From Brachynemurus nebulosus (lineage: Eukaryota > Arthropoda > Insecta > Neuroptera > Myrmeleontidae), in the NCBI GenBank assembly GCA_035578155.1, contig JAPWDM010000003.1, positions 17,324,916 to 17,388,915 of the forward strand: a DNA stretch of 64,000 nt, written 5' to 3'. This document shows, piece by piece, positions 24,725 to 36,616 of the stretch. The notes beneath the pieces are model-generated. The model was not told the origin of the DNA. It ran no database searches and saw nothing but the letters and a program-made list of their open reading frames with translations. Made by a program: the position numbers and the translations under genes. The first letter of the stretch is position 1. Each line of letters starts with the position of its first letter.

Positions 24725-25330
24725 AATCAGGGACGGATTAACCCAACTTGGGGTCTTAGACATTTTTTCTTATCATCTCCCCCTATAAAACACACAAAAA
24801 ATGATTCCAGGTTATAAGAAATCTATTGAGCGTTAATCAATGTAAAACAACTACTTTCAAACATTTCTATAATAATTTCAAATGTTTTGATAATTTTTCA
24901 AACAGTTTTGATAATTTTTCAAACACTATGTGAATTTAAATTAACATAATGAATTGGCCATTTGCCAAGGTACATCGAGTGTTCAAGTATCAGCCAAAGC
25001 TGGACATTAAGTGAACATATGAATATTGGTATATGTTTAAAATACGGACAAAAGTCCGCCATACATTAATAATGTTTCACAGGCACTCGATAACATTTGA
25101 AATTAAAAAGTGTATTTGCGACTCGCATTAAAGAGAGGATGTGTTTGATTGATTATCAAAATTGGAGTGGCACTCGAACGAACGGTCAGTGGCCTAATTG
25201 GTAAGGCGCTTGGCTAGTAACCAAGAGATCTGGGTTCTATGATACTTGAAAAATTGTTGACAAGACGACTTAACCCACTTTGGGACCCTAGACATTTTCT
25301 TCTTACCGGACCCTCTCCCAGCCCCAAAAG
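24725..25330. repeat. Duplicated block with tRNA-like insert
   Basis: A segment reading GGATTAACCCAACTTGGGGT then CTTAGACATTTT near 24733 recurs, diverged, near 25265 (ACTTAACCCACTTTGGGACC, CTAGACATTTT). Between them lies a copy of the repeat seen at 33950-34211, including its tRNA-like part. The 'gataatttttcaaacac' block (near 24890) lies upstream of the tRNA here but downstream of it in the other copy, which suggests a tandem ancestral unit. Confidence 0.55.
25183..25237 (+). pseudogene. Truncated tRNA-Thr(AGT)-like sequence
   Basis: The D arm (GTGGCCTAATTGGTAAGGC) and an anticodon stem-loop CTTGG-CTAGTAA-CCAAG are intact, with anticodon AGT. The match stops at TGGGTTC in the T arm; the 3' acceptor half is missing. 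The B-box is broken, so transcription by Pol III is unlikely. Confidence 0.6.
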
Positions 25331-25474
25331 ATTTAGGGCACACGAAAAATATAAAGCAATAAATAAAACAAAACTAAATAATGTGAAAAGCTAAAACAAA
25401 TCTCAAATATTGCTTCAAATATTCAAAATAGACACTCTGACCAGGCCCTAACCATTTGCGTCATATATCTATGG

Positions 25475-25642
25475 CAGTGATTCTTAAAGTGGGGGTTGTG
25501 GGAACTATTTTAGGGGGTCACAGAAACAATTGATTATAGATTAGGTACATATCCATTTTCTACACATTTCCTACTCATTTCTACATGTTTCGGAGGTTCT
25601 TTGGAATTTTTAAGTGTGGACCACATAGTTTGAGAACTACTG
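25475..25642. mobile_element. hAT-type MITE, 168 bp
   Basis: The left end is CAGTGATTCTTAAAGTGGGG and the right end, reverse-complemented, is CAGTAGTTCTCAAACTATGT. CAGNGNTTCTCAAA is the classic tip of many hAT MITEs. The flanking 8-mers ATCTATGG (25467-25474) and GTCTATGC (25643-25650) match at six of eight positions, as expected for a decayed 8-bp hAT duplication. Confidence 0.8.
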
Positions 25643-25650
25643 GTCTATGC

Positions 25651-27642
25651 GATGATCCGGCCCTGCATCGAATGTAAATTTTGCAATTTTTGATTATGTA
25701 ATAAACAACAGACCACAGCAGTAGACTGATGCAGTATGATTAAACAGATCCATTATTCAAATTTAGCTGATCAAAATTTCGTTATACAGTAATTTTGTTT
25801 TATTTCCTTTTTTGTCAACAATTTTAAATTATTAAAAATTGATTCCACGAAAATATAACACCTTTAAGTTTTTTTAAAAAACTGTACAGGATACCCTTTT
25901 CGTAGTATAATATTATGATATAAACTGCAGTTTGTAAATACGTTTGAAATTGGGTTTTTCCTTACTTAATTTTATTTTGGAATGTGATAAAGAATTTATA
26001 AATCTCACACAGTGTCGGCAACTGTTTCAAACAAAAGAAAATTATAATGAAAGTAGCAAATAACAATTGATTTCAATCAGTCTTCAAAAAAAAAAAAAAA
26101 ATAACGCGTGGTATACAATTAAATTTCATTTAAGAGAAAAGTAAATAATAATAATAATTATCAAGTACAAAAGAATTATTAATTATTTATTTAGCTCAAG
26201 ATGTCAAAATACTGTGTTGATGAATTGCATCGTGCATAAAGACTTCAAGACCTGAAAGCGCTTGAAGTAACAAACATAATATGTAAATAAATTTATCTAC
26301 GACTACCATGAAATTGCTTGTTTATTGTACAAAATACTATCTAAGTAAGGTACGTTTTACATACAGCCACACATCCAGCTGTACAAAAAATGTCCCTTTA
26401 CACGCATCTATGCTAAAAATAACAACGTTTATTAAGTCTCATGAGAATATTATAGTTTTTTAAATGATTTCAAAAGCACAGTAATGAAATACTAAATAAT
26501 AACATGAATTATACTAACTTATTTTATTAGTTTTACGCAGTTAGAGTGGAAATTATCAGTATTCTTATAACATATACCCATACCACTCGTACTGGTAAAT
26601 TAAAAAAGGTATTTTTTTTTCATTTTCACTTGCCCACCTTACTGTTAGTAGCAAAATTACTAATGGTCTTAAATCAAGATTTCAAATATTACATTTTAAT
26701 TAAACTTTAATGACAATGACTTAATTAAATAAATAAACAAACAATTTTTAATAAATGTTTAGAGAGTACATAACTAGTCGAAGTAAATATCTACATTGTT
26801 TTGTGAGTTTGCAGTTCAGTTTCCTGTTTATCCAGTATTTTAATTAATAATTAACCTAGATTTTCGTTTGAATCTAGATCGTTATTTTATTTATTTCTTA
26901 TTTGATTATCATTTATTTTATTTCATTTTATTCATTTGTTAAATTAAATAAATCAGTTTCTCTTGATTAATTTTCTTTTATTTGAAATGAAGAAATGATT
27001 AAGCTTTTATTTATTTTAATTAACTGGACGATTGTGGGTTAATAAATAATTTTTTATTGATTGAATTAAATTAGTATTGACTATATTGACAGTATTGTTG
27101 GTATTGATAATTAATAAAATAAATTGATTCGATAATTATCGTAATAATTTCTTTTTTTAATGCCGGTACTGAAATTTTAAAGATTTTTGAAAAAACATTT
27201 ATTTTAGCAATTAATGTATATAAATTTAGAATGTAATTTTAGAATGTAATAACTGAAGTGCAGTTGTAGCCCTGGGGCCTGTAACTCCCGGTAAGAAGCC
27301 CCAGAAAAGTAAACAAAATCTTTTTCTCTGGGGAAAAAATTAAAAAAAAAAACTTTTCCTCCTGGTGCCCGTTATTTTTATCCAAAGCCCTGAGTACACA
27401 TGGAACTTTTTAAGTTCCGGAGACAAAAATCGTACGTGCTGACCGTACAGAACGAAATTCTAAAATCTATTTTGACCAAAGACGAATTTTTTTTAGATCA
27501 TATTGACATTATTATGCTTCGATTCGTATCCTAAAGAAGTCGATGTCATTTTGTATTCACGAGATATTGTGCATGAAAAAATGTTTACATACATACATAC
27601 AAACGGATATACGCATACGTATCTAATAAAAAAAAATTTATT
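25651..27642. other. Intergenic, no gene seen
   Basis: AT-rich. The stretch 27180-27480 is somewhat GC-richer and may contain an old repeat, but I could not define ends. Confidence 0.55.
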
Positions 27643-27646
27643 TTAA

Positions 27647-27927
27647 CCCTTAACCGGTAAGATGAATTTTTATAATACTCACGGTAAAGTGATGTCGGAG
27701 AGACATCAACAAATTAACATACCGCGGGCTGGTAACATAGATGGCCAAAACTGGAGACCACACGTCTATGCATGTATCAAACACTTCCCTTACGCCAGCA
27801 TGGTAAAATTTGCCCTAAACCATAAAAGAATACACAAACGTTCAGTTAACAAAAACAAGCAGGGAGGAAGAAAACTGAAAGAATATATTTGTATACGACT
27901 CACAGACATCACCTTATCGGTTAAAGG
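27647..27927. mobile_element. TTAA-flanked 281-bp MITE
   Basis: TTAA at 27643-27646 and 27928-27931. The left tip is CCCTTAACCGGTAAGATGA and the right tip, reverse-complemented, is CCTTTAACCGATAAGGTGAT. An 89-residue frame (27662-27931) spans the element almost end to end; it has no recognised domain and its limits follow the TIRs, so I do not call it a gene. Confidence 0.65.
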
Positions 27928-27955
27928 TTAAATAAGTAATACTATATTATATTTA

Positions 27956-28908
27956 CAGTGGAGCTTCACTAAAGTTAAGAAAAATTTGGTAAACTTTAGT
28001 GAAACTTAACTTTGAGATCAGTGGCGGTCATTTAATATATGATCGGGACTAAATAATAATTTAAGTCCTAGGTGACGTACAAGAGCAAACTATTTATTAA
28101 TTTAGATTCGAGTGGATTAATTGGATTTTATACTAATGTATAAATTTCATTAAAAATATTGCTGTTAGAAATTTCTTTTTTCTTTGAACGGACAATTGAC
28201 AAGCACCGTATCTATTTTTCAATCTACATAAGCAGCTACGATTTGCTTTGGATTCACCAAATTCTCCGAACTGGTTATTAAGTACCTGGTATTCAAGTAT
28301 TTTGGTATTTATTATTTAAATTTATTTACTATATTTAGCGAGGAACTGAATTGAGTAAGTAGCCTTCAATCAAATCACTCGCTTTGTATATATCTGAAAA
28401 AAATTTTCAAAATTCTAGAATTCAACAATATATAATTCTTTTTGGATAGAGAAATATTTTTATTAAAAAACACCACTGATTTGTTTACGTTTTTATGTTT
28501 TAAGATTTTATAATTTATGACTTTATAGTTCAGCTCATAACCAATCTTAGTTATATCATGAAAAATATGGAACTAATATTATTTCGCTTTGTTTTTGTTA
28601 TATTGTTCTATGAACTATGGTTTTATGAACTTGAAGTTACAAACGAAGTTCTGAAATTCAGCAGAGAAAAGTTTAAATTTGAATACTCGTATGACATCCA
28701 AACCAATTTCTTTAAATCATACTATAGATAATTATTTTTTTTACTACGCATATAGCTTTTATAGAATTTATAATAACTATCTTTGTCTTAAGAATGTGTA
28801 ATGTAATAATATTGTTTCTTTCTGCTTCTATAAAATCCTCTTAACTTTAGTGAGAAAAAAGTGACGTCACTTAACAAAACTGATGTTAACTTAAATGAAG
28901 CTCTACTG
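27956..28908. mobile_element. pogo/Tigger-like TIR element remnant
   Basis: TA at 27954-27955 and 28909-28910 flank inverted ends CAGTGGAGCTTCACTAAAGT and (reverse complement) CAGTAGAGCTTCATTTAAGT. CAGTNGA tips with a TA duplication are typical of pogo/Tigger-type Tc1/mariner elements. Subterminal AACTTTAGTGA blocks recur inside both ends (27985-28010 and 28850-28860). No transposase frame is left. Confidence 0.7.
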
Positions 28909-28910
28909 TA

Positions 28911-29570
28911 TTTTAAAAAATATACTGACAAAAAATATTATACCTATCTGTTAGTCGATCTATATGTTTATAATTTAATTATTACCATTGAAAAGTGTTA
29001 ATAATTGAAAAAAAAAATTGCAAATTTAGTTATAAAAATTTTATTACTAACTTAACTAGAATTTTCAAATAATTACCCGCAATTACATAAGTACTTCTCA
29101 ACATTACAAATATAATGAAAAATTCATAAAGAACAAATTAAAAAATAATTATTAGTATGATTCGTAAACATATATTATGTAACATTTTTTTAAAAATATT
29201 CTATATATTACCCAATTTTATCAAATTAGTAATTAATTTATAACTATAGAAGAACATCTATAAAATCATTTGAAATGATGTAATTACAACCAGTCAGGCC
29301 TAATTATATCAGAAATTAAAGAATAAAATTGATAATTAATAATGCGGAAGATATTTTGGAAGTAGACTTGGATTTATTGTTTATTTGTGAATTTAAATGG
29401 TATAATAAAACCAATCAACTACAACACTCCAAAAATTGGGAAACAAAACTAAGTAGGTAGTTTCGGAAGAAAACGTCCGAGTATAAACTATTATTTATTT
29501 TATACGATTTGAGCATCTGTTTATGTAGTTGTAATGATGGTGGAAGCGCAGGAATTGCTAAATTACATTT
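28911..29570. other. Intergenic, no gene seen
   Basis: AT-rich. The 81-residue minus-strand frame at 29415-29660 overlaps the hairpin described next and is unsupported. Confidence 0.5.
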
Positions 29571-29703
29571 TTGACTCGTTGTAAGCAAGCAACTTGAAAT
29601 GGAATCATATATCTTACTCTTTAATAAAATTCGCATAAATACGTAAAAAGAGTAAAGCATATGATTCTGTTTTAATTTTGATATGGCTTACAACGAGTCA
29701 AAA
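29571..29703. repeat. Inverted repeat with ~55-bp arms
   Basis: The arms at about 29571-29626 and 29648-29703 share TTTTGACTCGTTGTAAGC outermost and AGAGTAA innermost, around a ~21-nt spacer. They are imperfect in the middle. It may be a small foldback MITE. Confidence 0.65.
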
Positions 29704-30630
29704 GTGTATAAGAGAATATAATACTTTGATTATAAGTATCTATAAATTTTTTTGTTATTCTGATTTCTATATGCTAGGATTACTCATTTCTGAAGAGGGT
29801 TAGAGCGTAACAGTTTTTTCTCCATAATTTTGGCATTTGAAAATCCATTCGATTTGGTTCCACTAATGGAGTGTTTCCTAACTTTGAGTTATCTTTTCGG
29901 ATGCAGCGGAGGAATTCAAATAACTCGTTTATATTAATTTTGTTGTTCACTATGGATTAAAGAATATTAATTGGTATAATAATTTAGAAGTTAAGAAATT
30001 CGAAACAGGTTTAATCTTCACGAAAATTAGTCTTCCAATTTATAAATGACTAATTATTTTTTATTTTATTAGTAGTTTTTGAAATTTAAAAAAAGTTAAA
30101 TTAATAATTTGTTACTTTTTTTTTATTTTACTATAAATAAATTACTTATCATGTTATTTTTGCAGTGGCGTCTTAATCAATTTCACTAGGGGAAATACAC
30201 TTTTTTCTTGTGAAATAAGTATCTATATTCAGACACCATTCTTTTTTATTTTTGTAATTTTTAGAGAAGACAAAAATGCTTGCTAATAAAATTCCAAAAT
30301 AACATTATGTTCATTCTAGTATTCGCATGTTTACCATATCCATCACAGGAACTAAATACTGATTAAAATAAATTTGGTATACATATAAAGCAATTACGCT
30401 TTCATATTCTCTCACTAACCGACTTAAGATTATGTAATTTTTTTCTTGCGTTGAGTGTTATATATGCCACATATTTAATATCTTATTACGATAATAATCG
30501 TAAATTTTTTTTCGAAAATATAGGTATCTAATTAGATAAATTATTATTATTTATTAATGCAATTATTTTAATGATCTTGGTATGTTGTTTTAAATAAATA
30601 TCCATAAATATCACTACTTAATTAAAAAAA
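29704..30630. other. Intergenic, no gene seen
   Basis: AT-rich sequence without ORFs or recognised repeat ends. Confidence 0.6.
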
Positions 30631-30945
30631 TACCCCTGTCGCAGCATCCTGCATAACATAGCGAATTTCCATTTACAAAAGTACGTTTTTCTCGGAAACT
30701 AGTTGATATAGAGTAATTGTAAATAAAAAAAACTTCTTTATGTGATTTTTCCGCCTCATTCCGCCAAATTTTTTTCGTGCAATGAAATTTTTCGTGAAAA
30801 AAATTTGGCGGAATGAGGCGGAAAAATCACGTAAAGAAGGTTTTTTTATTTACAATAACTCTATATTAACTAGTTTCCGAGAAAAACGTACTTTTGTAAA
30901 TGGAAATTCGCTATGTTATGCAGGATGCTGCGACAGAGGTATTTT
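30631..30945. mobile_element. Palindromic derivative of family B left arm
   Basis: Two inverted copies of the family B left arm (about 155 bp each) meet near 30785. Each outer end is TACC-CTGTCGCAGCATCC-like, followed by GCATAACATAGCGAATTTCC. The arms are nearly identical through AAAAATTTGGCGGAATGAGG. The 84-residue frame at 30782-31036 arises from the palindrome and the next repeat. Confidence 0.8.
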
Positions 30946-30954
30946 AAAAAATAT

Positions 30955-31175
30955 TGAAGCATCAACACAAAAAGTACTTGGCTACATTTATAAAAATGAA
31001 TTTTGGATTTTTTGGAAAGAAAAAATATCTTCATAAAGGCTTTCTATCTAGTTCACTATTTAAGGTTCTTATTTAATATTTTAAAAAAATAAAACACAAA
31101 GGCTATTGGCGGATAAGCATGGATAGGAATGCTATCGTACGAATTGTGTTGGCTTTTTTCCTGCTAACTGCTGTC

Positions 31176-31260
<85 letters not shown>

Positions 31261-31330
31261 TATATAGATATAGATATAGATATATAATATATAAGACATT
31301 TTTTTCTTCAGAATCGTGTTCTACGGGTCC
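30955..31330 (+). mobile_element. Internally deleted HINE fragment with (TA)n
   Basis: 30995-31175 matches the HINE body around 17855-18010 (GGAAAGAAAAAATATCTTCA; GGCGGATAAGCATGGATAGG; CGTACGAATTGTGTTGGCTT). After (TA)n at 31179-31258 and GATATA variants, 31285-31335 matches the 5' region in reverse orientation (CGTGTTCTACGGGTCCGAAA). The two parts are in opposite orientation relative to a full element, so an inversion across the TA tract is implied. Confidence 0.75.
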
Positions 31331-33949
31331 GAAAAACCTTTGTATTTTTATTGTCGGTCGTTAGACTTTTGTTTTGATATAGATGAGATGTCGGAACCGA
31401 TTAAGCCAGTTCTGATTTCTTACATTCCTCAATTTATGTCATAATTTTTGTTTCTTTTAATTTTACTTAAATATATGATGGATAATTTATTTTACTGGTG
31501 TATTTAAAAAGTAATAAAAATTCAATAAAGTTTAATTATCAATAAATGTAAATAAATTTGATTGATCATTTGTAGGTTAGTAAGTATTTGTGTTTGTATT
31601 ATCTGTGGGTCGATTGGGTCAGTAGTATCATATTCGATTTCGTTACAAAACGCATTTGTTATTTATCAAAATGCAGTCATTTTAAAAAGAAAGGATTCTA
31701 TTTATCGTTCAAATTAGGGAGGTACTATTTTTATAGTTTTAAAATTTTTGAAGTATTAGACAACGTCACTAAGATAAAAACCTATTTTTTTTTTTTATAA
31801 AACACCTGGGAAATGATTTTTTTTCTTTAAACCGTTTAGTTTTTTAGTAAATTCACTTCTGATGATTAAGATTTTATTTTGTACGAGTAGATTTATTTAC
31901 ATAATACAAATGAAATCGTATTTCAGTAATTCGAAAATTACAGGCGCGATTCGGGTAGGGGGGGGGACTACTCCTCCCAATATTCGTACAAATAAAAAAT
32001 TTAAAACTTGAACAAGATTTGTTAAAATGATATGGCAGAAGAGAAGGGGTGAGAATACAAAAACTGAGTCAAACATTTGTTGACTCGAACTGGTTTGTTA
32101 TTCTAAGAATCTCTCAAGGTGGTTTTTATATTAAATATATTCTTTGTACCTCCCCCCCCCCCCAATATTTTTTTTGAAATCCTGCCTATGTCGGAAATGG
32201 TAATTTTTTTCAACCATTTAAAACCGCTTAATGCAATAGTTGTGTTTGATTTTAATGTAAAATTTAACTAAATGAGTTACCAATGTTAAAATTTTTAAAT
32301 AAATAGTATTACACATTTTTAAAATATACACATCAAAATACGAACATAGTATGCATAAATATATGTATACCTCGTGGCCCATCAAACCAGTTCAGATTTA
32401 AGTTCTGTGCAATGTTAAGTATAAATTTAATTACCACAGTGTAGTAATAACACATACATAATATGCACTTATTTGGTTCTTTGTCATTGTTTAACTTTAG
32501 AATAAGCTATAATAATTTATTGTTCTCTGTTCGTTGCGTTAAACTGGATCCGAAATGCTATGCTGAGCCGTAATGTATGCTTTGTATAAAAATAAAGAAT
32601 TTATTAACGTAACTTAAAACGTTTTATAGGTATGTCCATTAAAAATACGGTATTGATTACTAATTTGTACAAAACAGATTTGTAGATTTGCTACACCTAT
32701 ATTATTTTTTGTAAATAAATACATAAAATTCCAATCATTGCGGTTTCTTTTTCTGTCTTTTCCAAATGAGTACCACAGCGCATTGTTAAATACCTAATTC
32801 TAATTATACAAAATGAGTTTCTGTTATTATTATTGTTAAAAATGATTCCAGGTAATATTTCATTAAATATTTATTCAATAATTGACAAATTATATATGGG
32901 TAAATTAAGAAGATGTAAGTATATCACAGAATAAAGAAGGGTATTTAAGATGGTTTTTGAGAGTGTCGGATTTAGTCTATGTATGTGCCGCTCTATGAAA
33001 AATGCACAAAAAAGGGCTAAAGCCAGGGCCGCGGAGAGAAATGACGGGCTCCTAGGAAAAAATCATGTTTTTTTTAAAAACTTCCCTCTAAAAAATAAGT
33101 GACGAGCAAAACAAAAAAATTTTTTTTTTAAATTTTCGGCTCCCTTACCGTCAGTTACAAGCCCCTTCTTCTGACGTCGCAAAAAACGGATTCGAATTTT
33201 TAAAAAAATAGTAATCTTAAACAATCAATTTATTATTATAAATTTTACTAAAAAATAAAGTAAAAAAAATGTTTTTTTAAGAAAATTTTTTTATTTAAAA
33301 ATGGGTTAAAAAAATAAAATAACTTTTGAGTGAAGTTTGAAGCAATATGCAACATAATTTATAAAAGTTATCATTAATTATTTCTATTTTGGATATAAGT
33401 GTAGCTATTTTACTTTTCAGTACTTACCAAACTTAATTAAACGCTTTATTTTCTACTTTTTAGTCTGATTACAATTAATTTAAAAAAAAATAAAGAAGTA
33501 ATTTTTTTACCACAGAGCACTGAATCAAACATATTAACATGTTTCCTAGAGATAACACAGGCATTAAATTTTGAAGCATGACTCCATTTTAGTAAGCCCA
33601 AAATGTAACCACGGAGACTTGTTTATAAATATTAGATAAACCAATTAAATCATTAAATTAATGGTTTGACCGCCATTAAAGTAATCCCATCAGTCAATTT
33701 TTTTGCTCACATCAGTCAATTTTTTTGCTTCAATTTCCTAATGTATTTGTAATACACAGCATTCTCTCTAGTCGATTCTCTCCTCAATGTTTTTTACCTA
33801 TATTTTAATCGGTTAATTTATCCTAATTAGACATAACTATGGAAACAAAAAAATTGCAATGTAAAATCAATGGACAATATTTGACAATTCGAAATGTTTG
33901 ACAACTTTGGTTTGGGGCAATTTAGGGAAAAACTAATTATACAATATTG
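31331..33949. other. Intergenic, no gene seen
   Basis: AT-rich. Two poly-C/G patches occur (31959-31968 and 32152-32163). A small direct repeat CATCAGTCAATTTTTTTGCT lies at 33689 and 33710. Confidence 0.55.
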
Positions 33950-34211
33950 GTGTATGTTTAAATACGGATAAAAATCCGCCATACGCTAATAATGTTTCAC
34001 AGGCACTCGATAACATTTGAAATTAAAAGTATAAAAACTGCGTCTCGCATTAGAGAGAGGTTGTGTTTGATTGATTACTGAATTGGAGTGGCACTCGAAC
34101 AAGTGATCGGTGGCCTAGTTGGTAAGGCGCTTGGCTGGTAACCAAGAGATCCGGGTTCGAGTCCCAGCCGATCCAGTTTGGTAATTTTTCAAACACTATG
34201 TCAATTTTAAT
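33950..34211 (+). repeat. Retroposon-like repeat carrying a tRNA-like 3' part
   Basis: A 16-bp direct repeat, TAATTATACAATATTG, lies at 33934-33949 and 34212-34227, as a target-site duplication would. The body matches 25000-25240 (AATGTTTCACAGGCACTCGA, GTGTTTGATTGATTA, GGAGTGGCACTCGAAC). The tRNA-like sequence is at its 3' side, unlike ordinary tRNA-derived SINEs, where it leads. Confidence 0.55.
34104..34175 (+). tRNA. tRNA-Thr(GGT)-like cloverleaf, probable pseudogene
   Basis: A full cloverleaf can be drawn. The acceptor TGATCGG pairs with CCGATCC with one end mismatch. The D arm is GCC/GGC, the anticodon arm CTTGG-CTGGTAA-CCAAG, the variable loop 4 nt, and the T arm CCGGG-TTCGAGT-CCCAG with one C:A mismatch; the discriminator is A. 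A-box (TGGCCTAGTTGG) and B-box (GGTTCGAGTCC) are good. The anticodon GGT would decode threonine, but eukaryotes normally use AGT for this box, and the sibling at 25183 has AGT. With its place inside a dispersed repeat, a mobile tRNA-derived sequence is likelier than a housekeeping tRNA gene. Confidence 0.5.
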
Positions 34212-36360
34212 TAATTATACAATATTGCATTGTCATCAAGGTTAGACACGTATGCAAAATTTGAAACCTCTACCTCAATTAGAACCTGTCTAAATTTTGA
34301 TTCCAATATTTGATCTAAACCAACATACTAACATAGCAAGTTAAATAAAGCTTTTAAATAATATTAAAAACAAAGAGTATTATTGTTATACTATAAATAT
34401 GTATTATAACATATTTGGATGAATTGAACTGTGGAGAAGATGTGCACCGGTGAATTAATTTTTATATTAGAAGGAAAGTGTGAAAATTTTGTGAGCCGTG
34501 TAATTTAGATTAAAAAAATTTACAAGCTTACATATGTTGCACACAATTATCTACAACAGTTTAAATGGGTACATATTTCGTTATTTAGAATTTTTCAATG
34601 AATGCGTTTATTATAATTATTTTTATTATACAATCATATTATGTGGATTCATTAGGTTACATTGGTATGAAAGCGTATCTAATTACCTAACACTTGTACG
34701 AATAATTATTAAAAATAAAACAGAAATATAACAGGTGCGTTTTAAATATTCTTGATTGTTTACAAAACAAATAGAAATTTAAAAAAAAATACTGGCCATT
34801 TAAATTTTAACAATTAAACATTGATATTGAAAAATATTATTTATTTAAAATTTGAATTTGAAATAACAGCATTGATTTTATTAAGGTTAAGTAAAAGACA
34901 AAATATTTTATTATTCATTGTTGGTTAAGAACTAACTTCGGTGAAAAGGTAGGCTGGCGTAAAAAGTTGTCATAAAAGGAATTCTGATAAAAAATATAAT
35001 AAAACTATATAATTATAATGAAATAATTAAAAAAAAAGTGAGTATGCTTAAGATCACACAACCGAAGTGCAAATTTCTGTGACGATCGTGTAATCGGTTC
35101 CAAGTAACATAAATATATTCTGTAGATAGGACTTTATTGAATGAATTGGGGTTATGGACGGATGTCGATAGCGAAGCCAATAACAAAAATGTAGAATAAA
35201 AAAAATGTATAAATAAAAAAAATAATTTTCAGATCCAGGATCTATAGAAAATCAAATGTCTGTTTAATACTTCGGTTTAATATGAAACAATTAAATACAT
35301 ATTAAAATAATGTGATTTCAGTTGTTTTAATTTTAATATTTATTTTAATTTATTTTGGTTTCTACAGATTTGTTGACTTTTAGTAGATAGAAAAGGAAAG
35401 AAATTAACTGATAGATAGGTGATAATGATTTTTATCTAATTTTAAGTGAAATGAAATATTAGTTCAATCGTAGGAATTGCTTTTAGTATGTACAATGTAT
35501 ACAAATATTTATTTTAATATTATTTTTAAAGAAAAAATTCTTCAAAAATAAAATTTCTTGATAACGACATCCTACTACGATATGATTTAAATAATAAAAA
35601 ATATGACATGAAGAATGTTGTGGTTAAATTAAATAACTTGAACAATATAAAATATTAATCACTTAGCAATGATTAACTAACCACTAGCCTTTTCAATACA
35701 CTCCTGATCATTACAGATTTCATTATACTCTTACATTACAGATTTTATTATACCCTCACCACGCAGAGATACCCTCGCTATATAAGTTTCCATTTCAAAA
35801 TATGTTTTGTTCTTTTTTTTAATTGTATGTCTTGAATTGTTTACTACTGCAAAAAATTATGTGGGTCCATACCAAACCGTAAACGTAAAATCTATAATTG
35901 TACTGAAATTTATTAAAAAAAATTCAAAATTGTAAATATTGTTTACCAATAATAATTAATTCATTTCGTCCTCTAGTATCACATGTATAGCTCACGAAAT
36001 CCAACAAATAATTGTTTATTAATTGTTTAAAAAAAAAAAACGGATACGTCACGGCTGCAATTGCAAAAACGGTAATTAAAAAAATATCATTTATTGACAA
36101 TTTAATCACATTGAAATGTTCCGACACCGACAAATTTATTCACAAAAGTAGCCTGAATACAACACTTTTATATACATAAGGTAGAGAGTGGCGTTGAACT
36201 CGAAATTGAATGAACACAACTCACAATCAGTGTTTGTAACGTCAACGTCAAATAAATGAATGAAATCTTTGACCTTAATAAAGATGGAAGACAGAATGGT
36301 CAAGTGACATTAATTTAAATAACAATTATCTATTAAATAACAAAGCGTCACTTAATGTAT

Positions 36361-36405
36361 GCGTATACATATACGCCGGTAACCGATTCAGTAGCGCTAC
36401 TGAAT
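36361..36405. promoter_or_regulatory. Paired palindromes, possible protein-binding sites
   Basis: GCGTATA-CA-TATACGC lies at 36361-36376 and a perfect 20-bp palindrome, ATTCAGTAGCGCTACTGAAT, at 36386-36405. CAGTAGCA follows at 36412. Two symmetric sites 9 bp apart could bind dimeric factors; no gene start nearby supports a promoter. Confidence 0.3.
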
Positions 36406-36473
36406 TGCTATGCAGTAGCATTGATTGACTAGTTAACCCTTTTCGGTCTTCTAACGTTCTAACATATTGTCGC

Positions 36474-36529
36474 ACAAAGAGAATATCAGCTAGAACTATA
36501 GTGATGGCAAAAGCTAAAGTTCTCTTTGT
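36474..36529. repeat. Hairpin, 10-bp perfect stem
   Basis: ACAAAGAGAA at 36474-36483 pairs with TTCTCTTTGT at 36520-36529 around a 36-nt loop, which itself contains opposed AGCTAGAAC and AAGCTAAAGT. Small for a MITE; function unknown. Confidence 0.45.
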
Positions 36530-36616
36530 ACACTGTATATATTTTAGCCCATTTTGGCCGAACGTTTAAAGATATACTGACTTTATTTGCCATTCTTGCT
36601 ATACCCGGGATAGTCT

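Larger units (their letters stand above)
34228..36616. other. Intergenic, no supported gene
   Basis: AT-rich. The 65-codon frame at 34534-34731 begins with ATG and ends near AATAAA, but it has no recognised domain. Palindromes at 36361-36405 and a hairpin at 36474-36529 are listed separately. Confidence 0.5.

Noticed and set aside
27662..27931. 89-codon ORF starting with ATG and ending TAA
   Set aside because: It spans a TTAA-flanked MITE almost exactly and has no recognised domain, so the open frame is more likely incidental.
34534..34731. 65-codon ORF followed by AATAAA
   Set aside because: No recognised domain, no upstream promoter or splice signal, and AATAAA is frequent by chance in this sequence.
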